Shown: positions 54,292 to 63,696, numbered from the stretch's first letter. The stretch is DNA of 64,000 nucleotides from Streptomyces sp. ITFR-21 (GCF_031844685.1 NZ_CP134605.1:2500001-2564000), one strand, 5' to 3'. Numbers and translations are program-made. Notes: generated by a model from the sequence alone, not told the origin.

Positions 54292-55716
54292 ATGGTCGAG
54301 ACGCGTCACGCCGCCCCGATTCTGGTCGCCTCCAACCGGGGGCCGGTCTCGTACCGGCTCGGTGAGGACGGGACGCTGAGCAGCAGGCGCGGCGGCGGCG
54401 GGCTGGTGTCGGGGCTGAGCGCCATCGGGCCGGAGGCGGGCGCGGTGTGGGTGTGCGCGGCGCTGTCGGAGGCGGACCGGGAGGCCGTACGGCGGGGTGT
54501 CGGCGAGGACGGCTCGCGGATGATCGCGGTCGACCCGCCGGTGTTCGAGGCCGCGTACAACGGGATCGCGAACTCGGTGCTGTGGTTCGTCCACCACCTG
54601 CTGTACCAGACCCCGCTGGAGCCGGTCTTCGACGAGGACTTCCGCGGCCAGTGGGCCTCCTTCCAGGCGTACAACGCGGCCTTCGCGGACGCGCTCGCGC
54701 AGGAGGCGGCCGAGGGCGCCGCGGTCCTGGTGCAGGACTACCACCTGTCGCTGGTTCCCGCGCTGCTCCGCGAGCGGCGCCCCGACCTGCGGATCGGCCA
54801 CTTCACGCACACGCCGTGGGCGCCGCCGGACTACTTCCGGCTGCTGCCGGACGACGTGGCCGAGGAGCTGCTCGCCGGCATCCTCGGCGCGGACCGGGCG
54901 GCCTTCCTGACCCGGCGCTGGGCCGACGCGTTCGCCGCCTGCTGCGTGGCCGTGCTGGGCGCGACGCTGTCCGCCGACGGGCTGGAGGTGACCTGGCGGG
55001 GGCGTACCACCCGGTTGGGCGTGCACGGGCTCGGGGCAGACGGCGACTTCCTGCGGGAGCGGGCACACCGGCCGGACGTCGACGCCCGGATCGAGGCGCT
55101 GCGGGCCGAGGCCGGCCCGGACCGCAGGCTGATCGTGCGGGTGGACCGTACCGAGCTCTCCAAGAACATCGTCCGCGGCCTGCTGGCGTACCGGCAGCTG
55201 CTAAACGAGCACCCACGGTGGCGCGAGCAGGTCGTGCACGTGGCCTTCGCGTACCCCTCGCGGCAGGACCTGCCGCTCTACCGCGCGTACACCGCCGAGG
55301 TGTCCCGGCTGGCCGGGGAGATCAACGCGGAGTACGGCACGGACTCCTGGACCCCGGTCCTGCTGAAGGTCGACGACGACTTCCCCCGTTCGCTGGCCGC
55401 CTACCGGCTCGCCGACGTGGCCCTGGTCAACCCCATCCGGGACGGCATGAACCTGGTCGCCAAGGAGGTCCCGGTCGTCTCCGACAACGGCGTCGCCCTG
55501 GTCCTGTCCCGCGAGGCCGGCGCCCACGAGGAGCTCGGCACGGACGCGATCACCGTCAACCCGTACGACATCCGCGCCACCGCCGCCGCCCTGCACACCG
55601 CCCTCACCCTCCCCGCCGCCGACCGCACCGCCCGCACCAAACGCCTCGCGGACGCCTCCACCGCCCTCCCGCCCTCCCGCTGGTTCCTGGACCAGCTGCG
55701 GGCCCTGGGCGGCTGA
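54292..55716 (+). CDS. otsA: Trehalose-6-phosphate synthase
   Basis: 474 residues from ATG 54292, with no ribosome site and a -10 box six bases away (leaderless). GT20 family: ILVASNRGPVSYR, the GGGGLVSGL sugar loop, WFVHHLLYQTP, VQDYHLSLVPALLRERRPDL, HTPWAPPDYFRLLP, VDRTELSKNIVRGLLAY and the sugar-nucleotide site NPIRDGMNLVAKE. Joins UDP- or GDP-glucose to glucose-6-phosphate. Convergent with otsB, the next enzyme. Confidence 0.95.
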   Translation: MVETRHAAPILVASNRGPVSYRLGEDGTLSSRRGGGGLVSGLSAIGPEAGAVWVCAALSEADREAVRRGVGEDGSRMIAVDPPVFEAAYNGIANSVLWFVHHLLYQTPLEPVFDEDFRGQWASFQAYNAAFADALAQEAAEGAAVLVQDYHLSLVPALLRERRPDLRIGHFTHTPWAPPDYFRLLPDDVAEELLAGILGADRAAFLTRRWADAFAACCVAVLGATLSADGLEVTWRGRTTRLGVHGLGADGDFLRERAHRPDVDARIEALRAEAGPDRRLIVRVDRTELSKNIVRGLLAYRQLLNEHPRWREQVVHVAFAYPSRQDLPLYRAYTAEVSRLAGEINAEYGTDSWTPVLLKVDDDFPRSLAAYRLADVALVNPIRDGMNLVAKEVPVVSDNGVALVLSREAGAHEELGTDAITVNPYDIRATAAALHTALTLPAADRTARTKRLADASTALPPSRWFLDQLRALGG

Positions 55717-55732
55717 CCGCCGGGCGCTCGGC

Positions 55733-56584
55733 TCAGGAGAGGGCGTCGGCCAGGGCGGTGAGGAGGGAGACGACGCCCTCGGGGCCGGGGACGACGAGGT
55801 CGGACTGGTCGAGGAGCGGCTGGGGGGTTTCGGCGGGCGTGGCCGCGCTGGCGACGAGGAGGCCGGGGTGGCCCTGGGCGCGGAGGGCGGCGACGGCGGA
55901 GAAGGCGGCGAGGTCGCCGAGGTCGTCGCCGGCGTAGAGGACGGACTCGGCGTCGGTCTCGCGGAGGTAGGCGGCCAGCGCGACGCCCTTGTCGACGCCC
56001 GGCGGGCGCAGTTCGAGGACGTAGCGGCCGGGCTCGACCATGAGGCCGTGGGCGTCGGCGAGTTCGGCCAGCGGTTTGCGCAGGGCCTCGAAGGCGGCGT
56101 CGGGGTCCTCGGCGCGGCGGGTGTGGACGGCGACCGCCCGGCCGCCCTTGTCCTCGATCCAGGTGCCGCGCCAGGCGCCGTTGCGGTCGAGGAAGCCGGG
56201 GAGTTCGGCGCGGACCGCGGTGACGCCGGGGTGGGCGCCCGGGGCGCGGACGGCGCCGGTGTGGGCGTCCCAGCGCTCCGCGCCGTAGTGGCCGAGGACG
56301 ACGAGGTGCTCCAGGCCGGGTACGCCCGCGAAGCCGCCGTAGCGGACCGCGACGCCCGCCGGGCGGCCGGTGACGACGGCGACCGCGGCCAGGTGCGGGG
56401 CGAGGCGGACGAGCGCGGGGACCGCGCCGGGATGGGCCCTGGCCCGCTCGGGATCGGGCACGATGGGCGCCAGGGTGCCGTCGAAGTCGAGGGCGACCAC
56501 GGCTCGTTCGGGCCGCGCGAGCAGGGCCGCGAGACCTTCCTTTCCCTCGGGCGTGTGGGGCGTGAGGATGTCGGCGGAGGCCAT
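55733..56584 (-). CDS. otsB: Trehalose-6-phosphate phosphatase
   Basis: 283 residues from ATG 56584. HAD phosphatase: catalytic motif ALDFDGTLAPI, VAVVTGRPAGV, the cap region VVLGHYGAERWDA, PPGVDKGVALAAYL and YAGDDLGDLAAF. Removes phosphate from trehalose-6-phosphate. The stop is 16 bases from the otsA stop, tail to tail. A TAGGGT -10 box (minus strand, 56597-56592) lies seven bases before ATG, so it too looks leaderless. Confidence 0.95.
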   Translation of the reverse strand: MASADILTPHTPEGKEGLAALLARPERAVVALDFDGTLAPIVPDPERARAHPGAVPALVRLAPHLAAVAVVTGRPAGVAVRYGGFAGVPGLEHLVVLGHYGAERWDAHTGAVRAPGAHPGVTAVRAELPGFLDRNGAWRGTWIEDKGGRAVAVHTRRAEDPDAAFEALRKPLAELADAHGLMVEPGRYVLELRPPGVDKGVALAAYLRETDAESVLYAGDDLGDLAAFSAVAALRAQGHPGLLVASAATPAETPQPLLDQSDLVVPGPEGVVSLLTALADALS

Positions 56585-56981
56585 GGACCCGACCCTACCC
56601 GGGCGGGGCGGGCGCACACCCGGCGTACGGTCGCACACCGGTGAGCACCGCGGACCCGGGCGCACCACCCCGGTCGCGCCCCTCACCAGCCCCCTTGCGG
56701 CGCCGCGGTGGCACCCGCCGCCCCGGGCCGAGGAAGCGGCCCGCCCTCCCGCGGGCGGCGTCCCGCCGGCAGGTGGTCCGGCTTCGTCACGAACGCGAGA
56801 CGAACGCGAGCCCCCACCCAACCTCCCGCGCGCGGCCGTCCCGCCCGCCCGGCAGCCGTCCCCCAACCTCCCGCGCGCGGCCGTCCCGCCCGCCCGGCAG
56901 CCGTCCCCCAACCGCCCGCGGGCGCGGGGCCGCCCGGCGGCCCGCCGACCCCGTCCGGCGCCGCGCCCGTAGCCGTGGGGC
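56585..56981. repeat. Gene-free spacer with 45-base tandem repeat
   Basis: From about 56820 to 56915 a 45-base unit (CTCCCGCGCGCGGCCGTCCC and on) occurs about 2.2 times (starts at 56823 and 56868). The rest is G/C-rich without a supported gene. The otsB promoter lies at the left end. Confidence 0.75.
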
Positions 56982-57308
56982 TCAGCGCTCGTCGCGCAGC
57001 CGGTCCCGCTCGCGGCGGAGGCGGTTGACCGTGCCGGGGGCGTGGGCGAGGGCGCGGGGGTCGTCCAGGAGGGCGTTCAGCAGCTGGAAGTAGGCGGTGG
57101 GCGAGATGCCGAGCCGTTCGCGGACGGCCCGCTCCCGGGGGCCGGGGCCGGTGAAGGTGCGGCCCGCGATGTCCAGCACCGCGCGGTCGCGGGCCGAGAG
57201 TTCCGCGCCGCCCGGGACCGCCGCGCGGGCCGAGGGACCGGCGCCGCCCAGGGGCTCCGACGCCGCCTGACCGCTTCTCACGTCCTCGGGCCCGCGCGCC
57301 CCGCCGTC
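56982..57308 (-). CDS. DUF3263 protein
   Basis: 108 residues from ATG 57308. A disordered head (to ~40) is followed by LSARDRAVLDIAGRTF, then RAVRERLGISPTAYFQLLNA and LLDDPRALAHAP, then NRLRRERDRLR, which fits DUF3263, a short helix-turn-helix-like actinobacterial family of unknown role. It is 44 bases downstream of the sugar-binding gene on the same strand. Confidence 0.85.
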   Translation of the reverse strand, partial: DGGARGPEDVRSGQAASEPLGGAGPSARAAVPGGAELSARDRAVLDIAGRTFTGPGPRERAVRERLGISPTAYFQLLNALLDDPRALAHAPGTVNRLRRERDRLRDER

Positions 57309-57352
57309 CATCCACTCACCCGTTCCGCCCGTTCCGCCCGTTTTGCCCGCCG

Positions 57353-58636
57353 CTACGGCGTCTTGTTGCTCGCGATGTCCTGCGACTGCGCGTAGATCTG
57401 GAGCTTCGACAGCACCGGCTTGGCGTCGGTGTGCATCGCCTGGCCGATGTCGGTCTTCACCTTGGCACTGACCGGGCCCCACGAGGTCTTGTTGACCGGG
57501 TAGAAGACCGCGTCCGGCAGCAGTTGCAGGAACTGCACCAGGTCCTTGTCCTTGGGGTTGGCCCGCATCGCCTGTGACGCGCTGGTCGTCACCGGCAGCA
57601 GCCCGTACTCGTCGAGGAACTTGACCGCGTTCTCCTCCTGGAAGACGTACTGGAGGAACTCGCCGTCGGCCTTCTTGTTGCCGTTCTGCTTGAACGCCAT
57701 CATCCAGTCGGCGACGCCGAGCGTGTCCGTGCTGGGTCCGCTCTGGCCGGGCAGCGGCACCACGCCGACGTCGAGGTGGGCGGCCTCGGCCTGGGTGAGC
57801 AGCGACGGGTGGCCCATCACCATGCCCGCCTTGCCCGCGAGGAAGTCGGCGAAGATGTCGGCGCGGTTGGTCTTGGCCGGGTCGGTGGCCTGTACCAGTC
57901 CGGGCTGCACAAGGTGGTTGCGCACCCAGTTGAGAGCGTCGACGTTGTTCTCGGAATCGAAGGTGTAGCTGCCGACGGTGTCGGTGTACGTGCCCTGGTT
58001 GCCGAGCATCCACATCAGGGATTCGGCCTGCGCCTCCTCGGGGCCCAGCGGCAGCCCGTAAGGCACCTTGACGCCGTGCTTCTTGAGTTTCCTGGCGTCC
58101 TTCTCGATGTCGGCCCAGTCCTGCGGCGCCTTGCTGATACCGGCGTCCGCGAAGAGCTTCTTGTTGTAGAAGAACATCCGGGAACTGGACACCCAGGGTA
58201 TGCCGTACTGCACGCGGTCCACCGAGCCGGCGGTGACCAGCGAGGGGATGAAGTCGGCCTGCTCGCTGACGGTGAACAGCTCGTCGGCGCTGTAGAGCTG
58301 GTCCTGCGCCGCGTAGGCCGCGTAGGAGCCGATCTGCGCGATGTCGGGGGCCTTGCCCGCCTTGACCATCTTGGCGACGGTGTCGTCGACCACGTCCCAG
58401 CTGAGCACCTGCACGTCCACCTTGATGTGCGGGTTCTTCTGCTGGAACGCGCTCACCAGCTCGTTCCAGTACGTGGCGGAGCTGTTACCGGTCTTGGGAT
58501 CGCCGTAGTCGGCCGCGACGAAGTGCAAGGTGACGTCGCCGCCGAGCGGGTTGCTGCCTCCGCACCCGCTGAGGCTCGTCATTGCCATGACGGACGTGAC
58601 GCCGACCGCCGCCAGTCCGAGTAGTCGCCGCTGCAC
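57353..58636 (-). CDS. Sugar-binding lipoprotein (extracellular solute-binding family 1)
   Basis: 427 residues from GTG 58636, behind TAGGA. The lipobox reads MTSLSGC. The binding fold shows family 1 patterns: FQQKNPHIKVDVQVLSWD, KAPDIAQIGSYAAYA, FFYNKKLFADAGISKAPQDW, GKAGMVMGHPS and KKADGEFLQYVFQEE. No permease or ATPase genes lie beside it, so it must share a transporter encoded elsewhere (an MsiK-type ATPase is usual in Streptomyces). Divergent from nagK, with DasR-like boxes between them, suggesting an amino-sugar or chitin-oligomer ligand. Confidence 0.9.
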   Translation of the reverse strand: MQRRLLGLAAVGVTSVMAMTSLSGCGGSNPLGGDVTLHFVAADYGDPKTGNSSATYWNELVSAFQQKNPHIKVDVQVLSWDVVDDTVAKMVKAGKAPDIAQIGSYAAYAAQDQLYSADELFTVSEQADFIPSLVTAGSVDRVQYGIPWVSSSRMFFYNKKLFADAGISKAPQDWADIEKDARKLKKHGVKVPYGLPLGPEEAQAESLMWMLGNQGTYTDTVGSYTFDSENNVDALNWVRNHLVQPGLVQATDPAKTNRADIFADFLAGKAGMVMGHPSLLTQAEAAHLDVGVVPLPGQSGPSTDTLGVADWMMAFKQNGNKKADGEFLQYVFQEENAVKFLDEYGLLPVTTSASQAMRANPKDKDLVQFLQLLPDAVFYPVNKTSWGPVSAKVKTDIGQAMHTDAKPVLSKLQIYAQSQDIASNKTP

Positions 58637-58718
58637 TGTTCCTACCGCCCTTTGAAGTACTGGCGTACCGCGTTGCGTACTGCCTTCGGAAGCGTCGAGT
58701 CTTCCCCACATCGTGAGC

Positions 58719-58734
58719 CAAGGTCTACACCATG
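58719..58734. promoter_or_regulatory. Weak DasR-like box upstream of the sugar-binding gene
   Basis: CAAGGTCTACACCATG keeps the core GGTCTA.ACCA of the DasR site ACTGGTCTAGACCACT (10 of 16 positions), 83 bases before GTG 58636. Confidence 0.5.
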
Positions 58735-58941
58735 AGGGGTATCTCTTCCGCATCGGGCTCCCTTCGGGGTCACGCGGCGGCCCACCCGGGTTACCGGTCG
58801 GTTCCCGCCCGGTTCCGGTCCGGCCGCGGCCGGCATTGGGAGGGCCGGCCGTGCCCGCATTCACCGCGTCGTTCATGTCGCGGTTCCGATGAGATTCCCG
58901 TCAGGTTTCCGAATTCCACCGGATAGGGATCTTCATGGCCC

Positions 58942-58957
58942 AGTGGACTAGACCTTT
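58942..58957. promoter_or_regulatory. DasR-like (dre) box upstream of nagK
   Basis: AGTGGACTAGACCTTT matches the DasR consensus AGTGGTCTAGACCACT at 13 of 16 positions, 28 bases before GTG 58985. It would repress nagKA until glucosamine-6-phosphate accumulates. Confidence 0.75.
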
Positions 58958-58984
58958 ACCCGGGTCAACCGCGAGACTGTCCCC

Positions 58985-59917
58985 GTGAGACATGTCATCG
59001 CCCTTGATGTCGGCGGCACCGGGATGAAGGCCGCCCTGGTCGCCGCGGACGGCACCCTGCTGTACGAGGCGCGCCGCCCCACCGGCCGGGAACGCGGCCC
59101 GGACGCGGTGGTCGCCGGCATCCTCGACTTCGCCGCCGAACTGCGCGACCACGGTCTGACCGGGTACGGCCAGACCGCCGTCGCGGCCGGCCTCGCGGTC
59201 CCCGGCATCATCGACGAGGCCAACGGCGTCGCCGTCTACGCCGCCAACCTGCGCTGGAAGGACGTCCCGCTGCGGGCGCTGCTGTCCGAGCGGCTCGGCG
59301 GCGTCCCGGTGGCCCTCGGGCACGACGTACGGTCCGGCGGGCTCGCCGAGGGCCGGATCGGGGCGGGCCACGGCGCCGACCGCTTCCTGTTCGTCCCGCT
59401 GGGCACCGGCATCGCCGGTGCCATCGGCATCGACGGCCGGATCGAGGCGGGCGCGCACGGCTACGCGGGCGAGATCGGGCACATCGTGGTCCGGCCCGGC
59501 GGCCGGGAGTGCGGCTGCGGGCAGCGCGGCTGCCTGGAGGCGTACGCCTCGGCCGCGGCGGTCGCCCGGTCCTGGGCGGCGGCCGGCGGCGGCCCCGAAG
59601 CGGACGCGGCGGACTGCGCGCGGGCCGTGGAAGCCGGCGACCCCGGCGCGCTCGCCGTCTGGCGCGAGGCGGTCGACACGCTCGCCGACGGTCTGGTAAC
59701 CGGTCTCACCCTGCTGGACCCCCGGGTGGTCATCATCGGCGGCGGGCTCGCCGAGGCCGGCGACACCCTGTTCGGCCCGCTGCGCGCGGCGGTGGAGGCA
59801 CGCATCACCTTTCAGAAGCTCCCTGTCCTCGTCCCCGCCGCGCTCGGGGACACCGCTGGATGCCTGGGCGCGGGCCTGCTCGCCTGGGATCTGCTCTCCG
59901 TGGAGGTATCCGCCTGA
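58985..59917 (+). CDS. nagK: N-acetylglucosamine kinase, ROK family
   Basis: 310 residues from GTG 58985. ROK kinase: IALDVGGTGMKAALVAADGT, LGHDVRSGGLAEGRIG, PLGTGIAGAIGIDG and the zinc motif GHIVVRPGGRECGCGQRGC (the LEAY that follows is typical too). Phosphorylates GlcNAc. The stop and the nagA start share one base (TGATG), so the two are coupled. A DasR-like box upstream and nagA downstream support GlcNAc over glucose as substrate. Confidence 0.88.
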   Translation: MRHVIALDVGGTGMKAALVAADGTLLYEARRPTGRERGPDAVVAGILDFAAELRDHGLTGYGQTAVAAGLAVPGIIDEANGVAVYAANLRWKDVPLRALLSERLGGVPVALGHDVRSGGLAEGRIGAGHGADRFLFVPLGTGIAGAIGIDGRIEAGAHGYAGEIGHIVVRPGGRECGCGQRGCLEAYASAAAVARSWAAAGGGPEADAADCARAVEAGDPGALAVWREAVDTLADGLVTGLTLLDPRVVIIGGGLAEAGDTLFGPLRAAVEARITFQKLPVLVPAALGDTAGCLGAGLLAWDLLSVEVSA

Positions 59918-61185
59918 TGGCCCCGGTATCGACGACTCCGCCGACTCCGCCGACTCCGCCCACGCGGCCCACGCGGCCCACGCGGCCCACGCCGCCCACC
60001 GAGCCGACCGGGCCGCCGCCGGCGCCCGGAGCGACCCCGGCGGGGCGGCGTACGGTGCTGGCCGGGGTCCGCCTGGTCCTGCCGTCCGGCGTGGTGGAGG
60101 ACGCCCGGCTGACGGTGGACGGCACCGTGATCGCCGCCGACGAGCCGGCCGAGCGGGCCACGCTCGACCTGGCCGGGCGGGGATACACGGTCGTCCCCGG
60201 CTTCGTGGACCTGCACAACCACGGCGGCGGCGGCGCGTCCTTCAGCTCCGGCACCGCCGAGGACGTCCTCACCGGGGTCCGCGCCCACCGCGAGCACGGC
60301 ACCACGACCCTGGTCGCCTCCACCGTCACCGACGAGCTGGACGTCCTCGCCCGGCAGGCCGCCCTGCTGTCCGAGCTCGTCGAGCAGGGCGACCTCGCGG
60401 GCATCCACTACGAGGGCCCGTTCATCTCGCCGTGCCGCAAGGGCGCGCACGACGAGGGGCTGCTGCGCCACCCCGACCCGGCGGACGTCCGCAAGCTGGT
60501 CGAGGCCGGCCGGGGCGCGGCGAAGATGCTCACCCTGGCGGCCGAGCTGCCCGGCGGCGTCGAGTCGGTACGGCTGCTGGCCGATCTCGGCGTGATCGCC
60601 GCGGTCGGGCACACCGACGCCACGTACGAGCAGACCCGCGAGGCCATCGAGGCGGGCGCGACCGTGGCCACCCACCTGTTCAACGCGATGCCGCCGCTCC
60701 AGCACCGCCGCCCCGGGCCGATCGCGGCGCTGCTGGAGGACGAGCGGGTCACCGTCGAGCTCATCAACGACGGCACCCACCTGCACCCCTCGGTCCTCGA
60801 ACTCGCCTTCGGCAGCGCGGGCGCCGGCCGGGTCGCCTTCATCACCGACGCGATGGACGCGGCCGGTTTCGGCGACGGCCTGTACCAGCTCGGCCCGCTG
60901 GCGGTCGAGGTGCGCGAAGGGGTGGCCCGGCTGGTCGAGGGCGGCTCGATCGCCGGCTCCACGCTCACCTTGGACACCGCCTTCAAGCGGGCGGTGACGC
61001 TGGACGGGCTGTCGCTGCCGGACGCGGTACGCGCCATCTCCACCACCCCGGCGCGGCTGCTGGGCCTGGCGGACCGGATCGGCACGCTGGAGCCGGGCAA
61101 GGACGCGGACCTGGTGGTGCTGGACGAGGCGTACGACCTGGTGGGCGTGATGCGCAGGGGTGAGTGGGTGGTGCGGCCTTCCTGA
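59917..61185 (+). CDS. nagA: N-acetylglucosamine-6-phosphate deacetylase with Pro/Thr extension
   Basis: 422 residues from ATG 59917. The amidohydrolase core has metal-site VDLHNH (H100, H102), GIHYEGPF (Glu), AVGHTDATYEQT, ATHLFNAMPPL and the catalytic Asp in ITDAMDAAG, with the ending ARLLGLADRIGTLEPGKDAD. Makes GlcN-6-phosphate and acetate. Residues 6-35 (TTPPTPPTPPTRPTRPTR) are an unusual disordered head encoded by nine-base repeats (59935-60000); most NagA proteins start near residue 45 here. Confidence 0.95.
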   Translation: MAPVSTTPPTPPTPPTRPTRPTRPTPPTEPTGPPPAPGATPAGRRTVLAGVRLVLPSGVVEDARLTVDGTVIAADEPAERATLDLAGRGYTVVPGFVDLHNHGGGGASFSSGTAEDVLTGVRAHREHGTTTLVASTVTDELDVLARQAALLSELVEQGDLAGIHYEGPFISPCRKGAHDEGLLRHPDPADVRKLVEAGRGAAKMLTLAAELPGGVESVRLLADLGVIAAVGHTDATYEQTREAIEAGATVATHLFNAMPPLQHRRPGPIAALLEDERVTVELINDGTHLHPSVLELAFGSAGAGRVAFITDAMDAAGFGDGLYQLGPLAVEVREGVARLVEGGSIAGSTLTLDTAFKRAVTLDGLSLPDAVRAISTTPARLLGLADRIGTLEPGKDADLVVLDEAYDLVGVMRRGEWVVRPS

Positions 61186-61473
61186 GGTCGCACGCGGAAG
61201 CTGTCCGGGGGCGCGGGCGGCGGGCCGCGGCAGGCGGGTGTCCTGGCCGGGGCCGCGGCAGGCGGGGCCTTCCGCGGCGGTGGCGGGCCGGGGCCGCGGG
61301 CACGGCCGGAGCGACCGACCGGTGCCGGGGGCCTGAGCCTCCCGCTGCCAGGCCCTGAGCCTTCCGGGGCCGGGGCCGGGCGCCTTACGCGGGCGGGTAC
61401 GGGCCCGGCGCCGCCGCCGGCCCGCGGAACAGGCCCGCGCGGTCCGGCTCGGGTGGCTCCTGCCCGGTGGCTC

Positions 61474-62415
61474 CTACTTGGTGACCTGGCCCTGCTTGAG
61501 CCAGACCTGGTCCAGGTTGACGCCGCAGTTGGTGTTCGGCACGCAGGTCAGGGAGAGCGTGTTGGCGCCCTTCTTCAGGTCCACCCACTGGTAGGTGTGG
61601 TTGCTCCACGCCTTGTCCCACTCGGTGTAGTGGCCGAAGTTGTTCAGGTTCACGGCGTTGCTGCGGGGGGTGCCGTTGACCGCGAGGGTCAGGTTGGCGT
61701 CCTTGCCGGCGTTGCCGTAGCTGATGAAGAGCGTGTACGAGTCGTCCCGCGGCACGGTGACCGTCCAGGTCGCCGAGGCGCCGGGCTGCCCCATGTGGTC
61801 CACGTAGGTGCCGTTCGCGGCGTCCGCGCCCGGCCACTGGTTGCTCTGCTGGGCGCCGCCGGCCAGCGCGAGGGTGGCCGCGTCGACCTTCGGGGAGGCG
61901 AACTCCGTGGGTGTCGCGGACGGCGTCGGCTCGGTCGTGGGCGCGGTGCTGGTGACCGGCGCGCTCGTGGCCTTGCCGTCCGCCTGCTTCTTGCCGTCGT
62001 CGCCGGAGCCGTTGGTCATCGCGAAGGCGATACCGATGGCGACCGCTGCGACCACCGCGACCGCCCCTATCAGCAGTCCCTTGCGGCTGGGGGTGTCCTG
62101 GCCGCTCTGGCGGCCCCGTCGGCCGCCGGGGGGCGGGGTGTCGTAGCCCTGCTGCTGGGGGCCGCCGTAAGGGGGCTGGCCCTGGCCCTGGCCGTGGTTC
62201 TTCTGGCCCTGCTGCGGGTAGCCGTAACCGCCCTGCTGGGGCTGCTGCGGCGGGGCGGGGCGGCGCTCGCCGACCCGCTGCACCGAGTTGTACGAGGTCC
62301 GGGGCGTGGTACGCGGCTGGGGTGCTTCGGGCTCCGGCTGCTCCATGCCCTCCGACCGGTAGAGGTACCCGAACGGGTCGTCGTTCTCCGGTGTGCCGTC
62401 GTGTCCGGCCGTCAT
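61474..62415 (-). CDS. Single-pass membrane protein with exterior CBM35-like domain
   Basis: 313 residues from ATG 62415. A Gln/Pro/Gly-rich cytoplasmic part (to ~110; QQGGYGYPQQGQKNHGQGQG) precedes one membrane helix (GLLIGAVAVVAAVAIGIAFA), a Thr/Ser linker and a carbohydrate-binding-module-like beta domain (ATWTVTVPRDDSYTLFISYG; GHYTEWDKAWSNHTYQWVDL; ANTLSLTCVPNTNCGVNLDQ). The two cysteines may bond. Likely senses or binds wall sugars; close to nagKA. Confidence 0.8.
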   Translation of the reverse strand: MTAGHDGTPENDDPFGYLYRSEGMEQPEPEAPQPRTTPRTSYNSVQRVGERRPAPPQQPQQGGYGYPQQGQKNHGQGQGQPPYGGPQQQGYDTPPPGGRRGRQSGQDTPSRKGLLIGAVAVVAAVAIGIAFAMTNGSGDDGKKQADGKATSAPVTSTAPTTEPTPSATPTEFASPKVDAATLALAGGAQQSNQWPGADAANGTYVDHMGQPGASATWTVTVPRDDSYTLFISYGNAGKDANLTLAVNGTPRSNAVNLNNFGHYTEWDKAWSNHTYQWVDLKKGANTLSLTCVPNTNCGVNLDQVWLKQGQVTK

Positions 62416-62535
62416 GAGCTGTCCACTCCCTACCTGCTTCGATGCCGGAAACCCTACCGGCCCCGTGAGACACACCGCTCAAGCCTTGACGCTCGGGCAG
62501 GTCAGGAAGGTTCCCTGTGACCGGTCGCACTTCGG

Positions 62536-63681
62536 ATGTCACATACGGTTCAGCCTGTGGACGAGGAGTGGCTGCCGTGGCGTACGGCGATGGAACGCGC
62601 GCTCTACGGACCGGCCGGCTTCTTCGTGACGCAGCGGCCGGCCGAACACTTCCGCACCTCCGTGCACGCCTCCGGACTGTTCGCCGGGGCCGTCGCCGAG
62701 CTGCTGCGGCGGGTGGACGCGGCGCTCGGCCACCCGCGGGACCTGGCGTTCGTCGACATGGCGGCGGGCCGCGCGGAGCTGTCCGCGGCGCTCCTCCCGC
62801 TCGTCCCGGCCCGGGTCCGCCTCCACGCGGTGGAGCGGGCGCCGCGCCCGCCGGGCCTGGACCCGCGCGTGGTCTGGACGGCGGCGCCCCCCAGGGGCGT
62901 GCGGGGGCTGCTGTTCGCGAACGAGTGGCTGGACAACGTACCGGTGGCGGTCGCGGCGGCCGACGAGTCGGGGGCGGCGCGCTATGTGGAGGTCCGGGTC
63001 GCGGACGGCGCCGAGCGGCTCGGGGCGCCGGTGGGCGGCGCCGACGCCGCGTGGCTGAGGGAGTGGTGGCCGCTCGGGCCCGGTCGGGAGGGCGGGCGCG
63101 GTCCGGGGAGCGGGCGCGGCGGGTTTGACGGGGACGGCGGGCTCGGGTCGGGCGGGCGCGGCGCGAGCGGGTCCGACGGGAACGGCGGGCACGGGTCGGG
63201 CGGGCACGGCGCCAGCGGGTCCGACGCGAGCGTCCGCGCCGAGGTCGGGCGTTCCCGGGACCGGGCGTGGGCGGACGCGGCGGGCTCGCTGGCCGCGGGC
63301 CTCGCGGTCGCCGTCGACTACGGCCACACCAGGGCGGCCCGGCCCCCGTACGGCACCCTGACCGGTTACCAGGGGGGCCGCCAGGTCCCGCCCGTCCCCG
63401 ACGGCACCCGGGATTTGACCGCCCACGTCGCGGTGGACTCCCTCGGGGGCACCCTGACCACCCAGCGGGAGGCGCTGCACGCCTTGGGCGTCACCGCGGG
63501 CCGCCCTCCGCTGTCGCTGGCCGGCAGCGACCCGGCCGGCTACGTCCGCGCGCTGGCCACCGCCTCCCAGGCCGCGGAGCTGACGGCGCGCGGCGGCCTC
63601 GGCGACTTCGTGTGGGTGACGCAGCCGGTGGGAACGGCGTGCACGGGACTGCTCGACGCGGGCGGTGCGGTGGGCGGGTGA
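62536..63681 (+). CDS. MidA/NDUFAF7-type SAM-dependent methyltransferase
   Basis: 381 residues from ATG 62536 (GTG 62557 is an alternative). The family pattern of protein-arginine-methyltransferase-like NDUFAF7 proteins: [20 protein letters not shown], the SAM-site [51 protein letters not shown] and [11 protein letters not shown]. Residues 190-235 are a Gly/Ser/Asp low-complexity insertion ([19 protein letters not shown]) encoded by repeats near 63100-63230. The target is unknown. Confidence 0.82.
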   Translation: MSHTVQPVDEEWLPWRTAMERALYGPAGFFVTQRPAEHFRTSVHASGLFAGAVAELLRRVDAALGHPRDLAFVDMAAGRAELSAALLPLVPARVRLHAVERAPRPPGLDPRVVWTAAPPRGVRGLLFANEWLDNVPVAVAAADESGAARYVEVRVADGAERLGAPVGGADAAWLREWWPLGPGREGGRGPGSGRGGFDGDGGLGSGGRGASGSDGNGGHGSGGHGASGSDASVRAEVGRSRDRAWADAAGSLAAGLAVAVDYGHTRAARPPYGTLTGYQGGRQVPPVPDGTRDLTAHVAVDSLGGTLTTQREALHALGVTAGRPPLSLAGSDPAGYVRALATASQAAELTARGGLGDFVWVTQPVGTACTGLLDAGGAVGG

Positions 63682-63696
63682 GGTGCGCGGGCTCGG

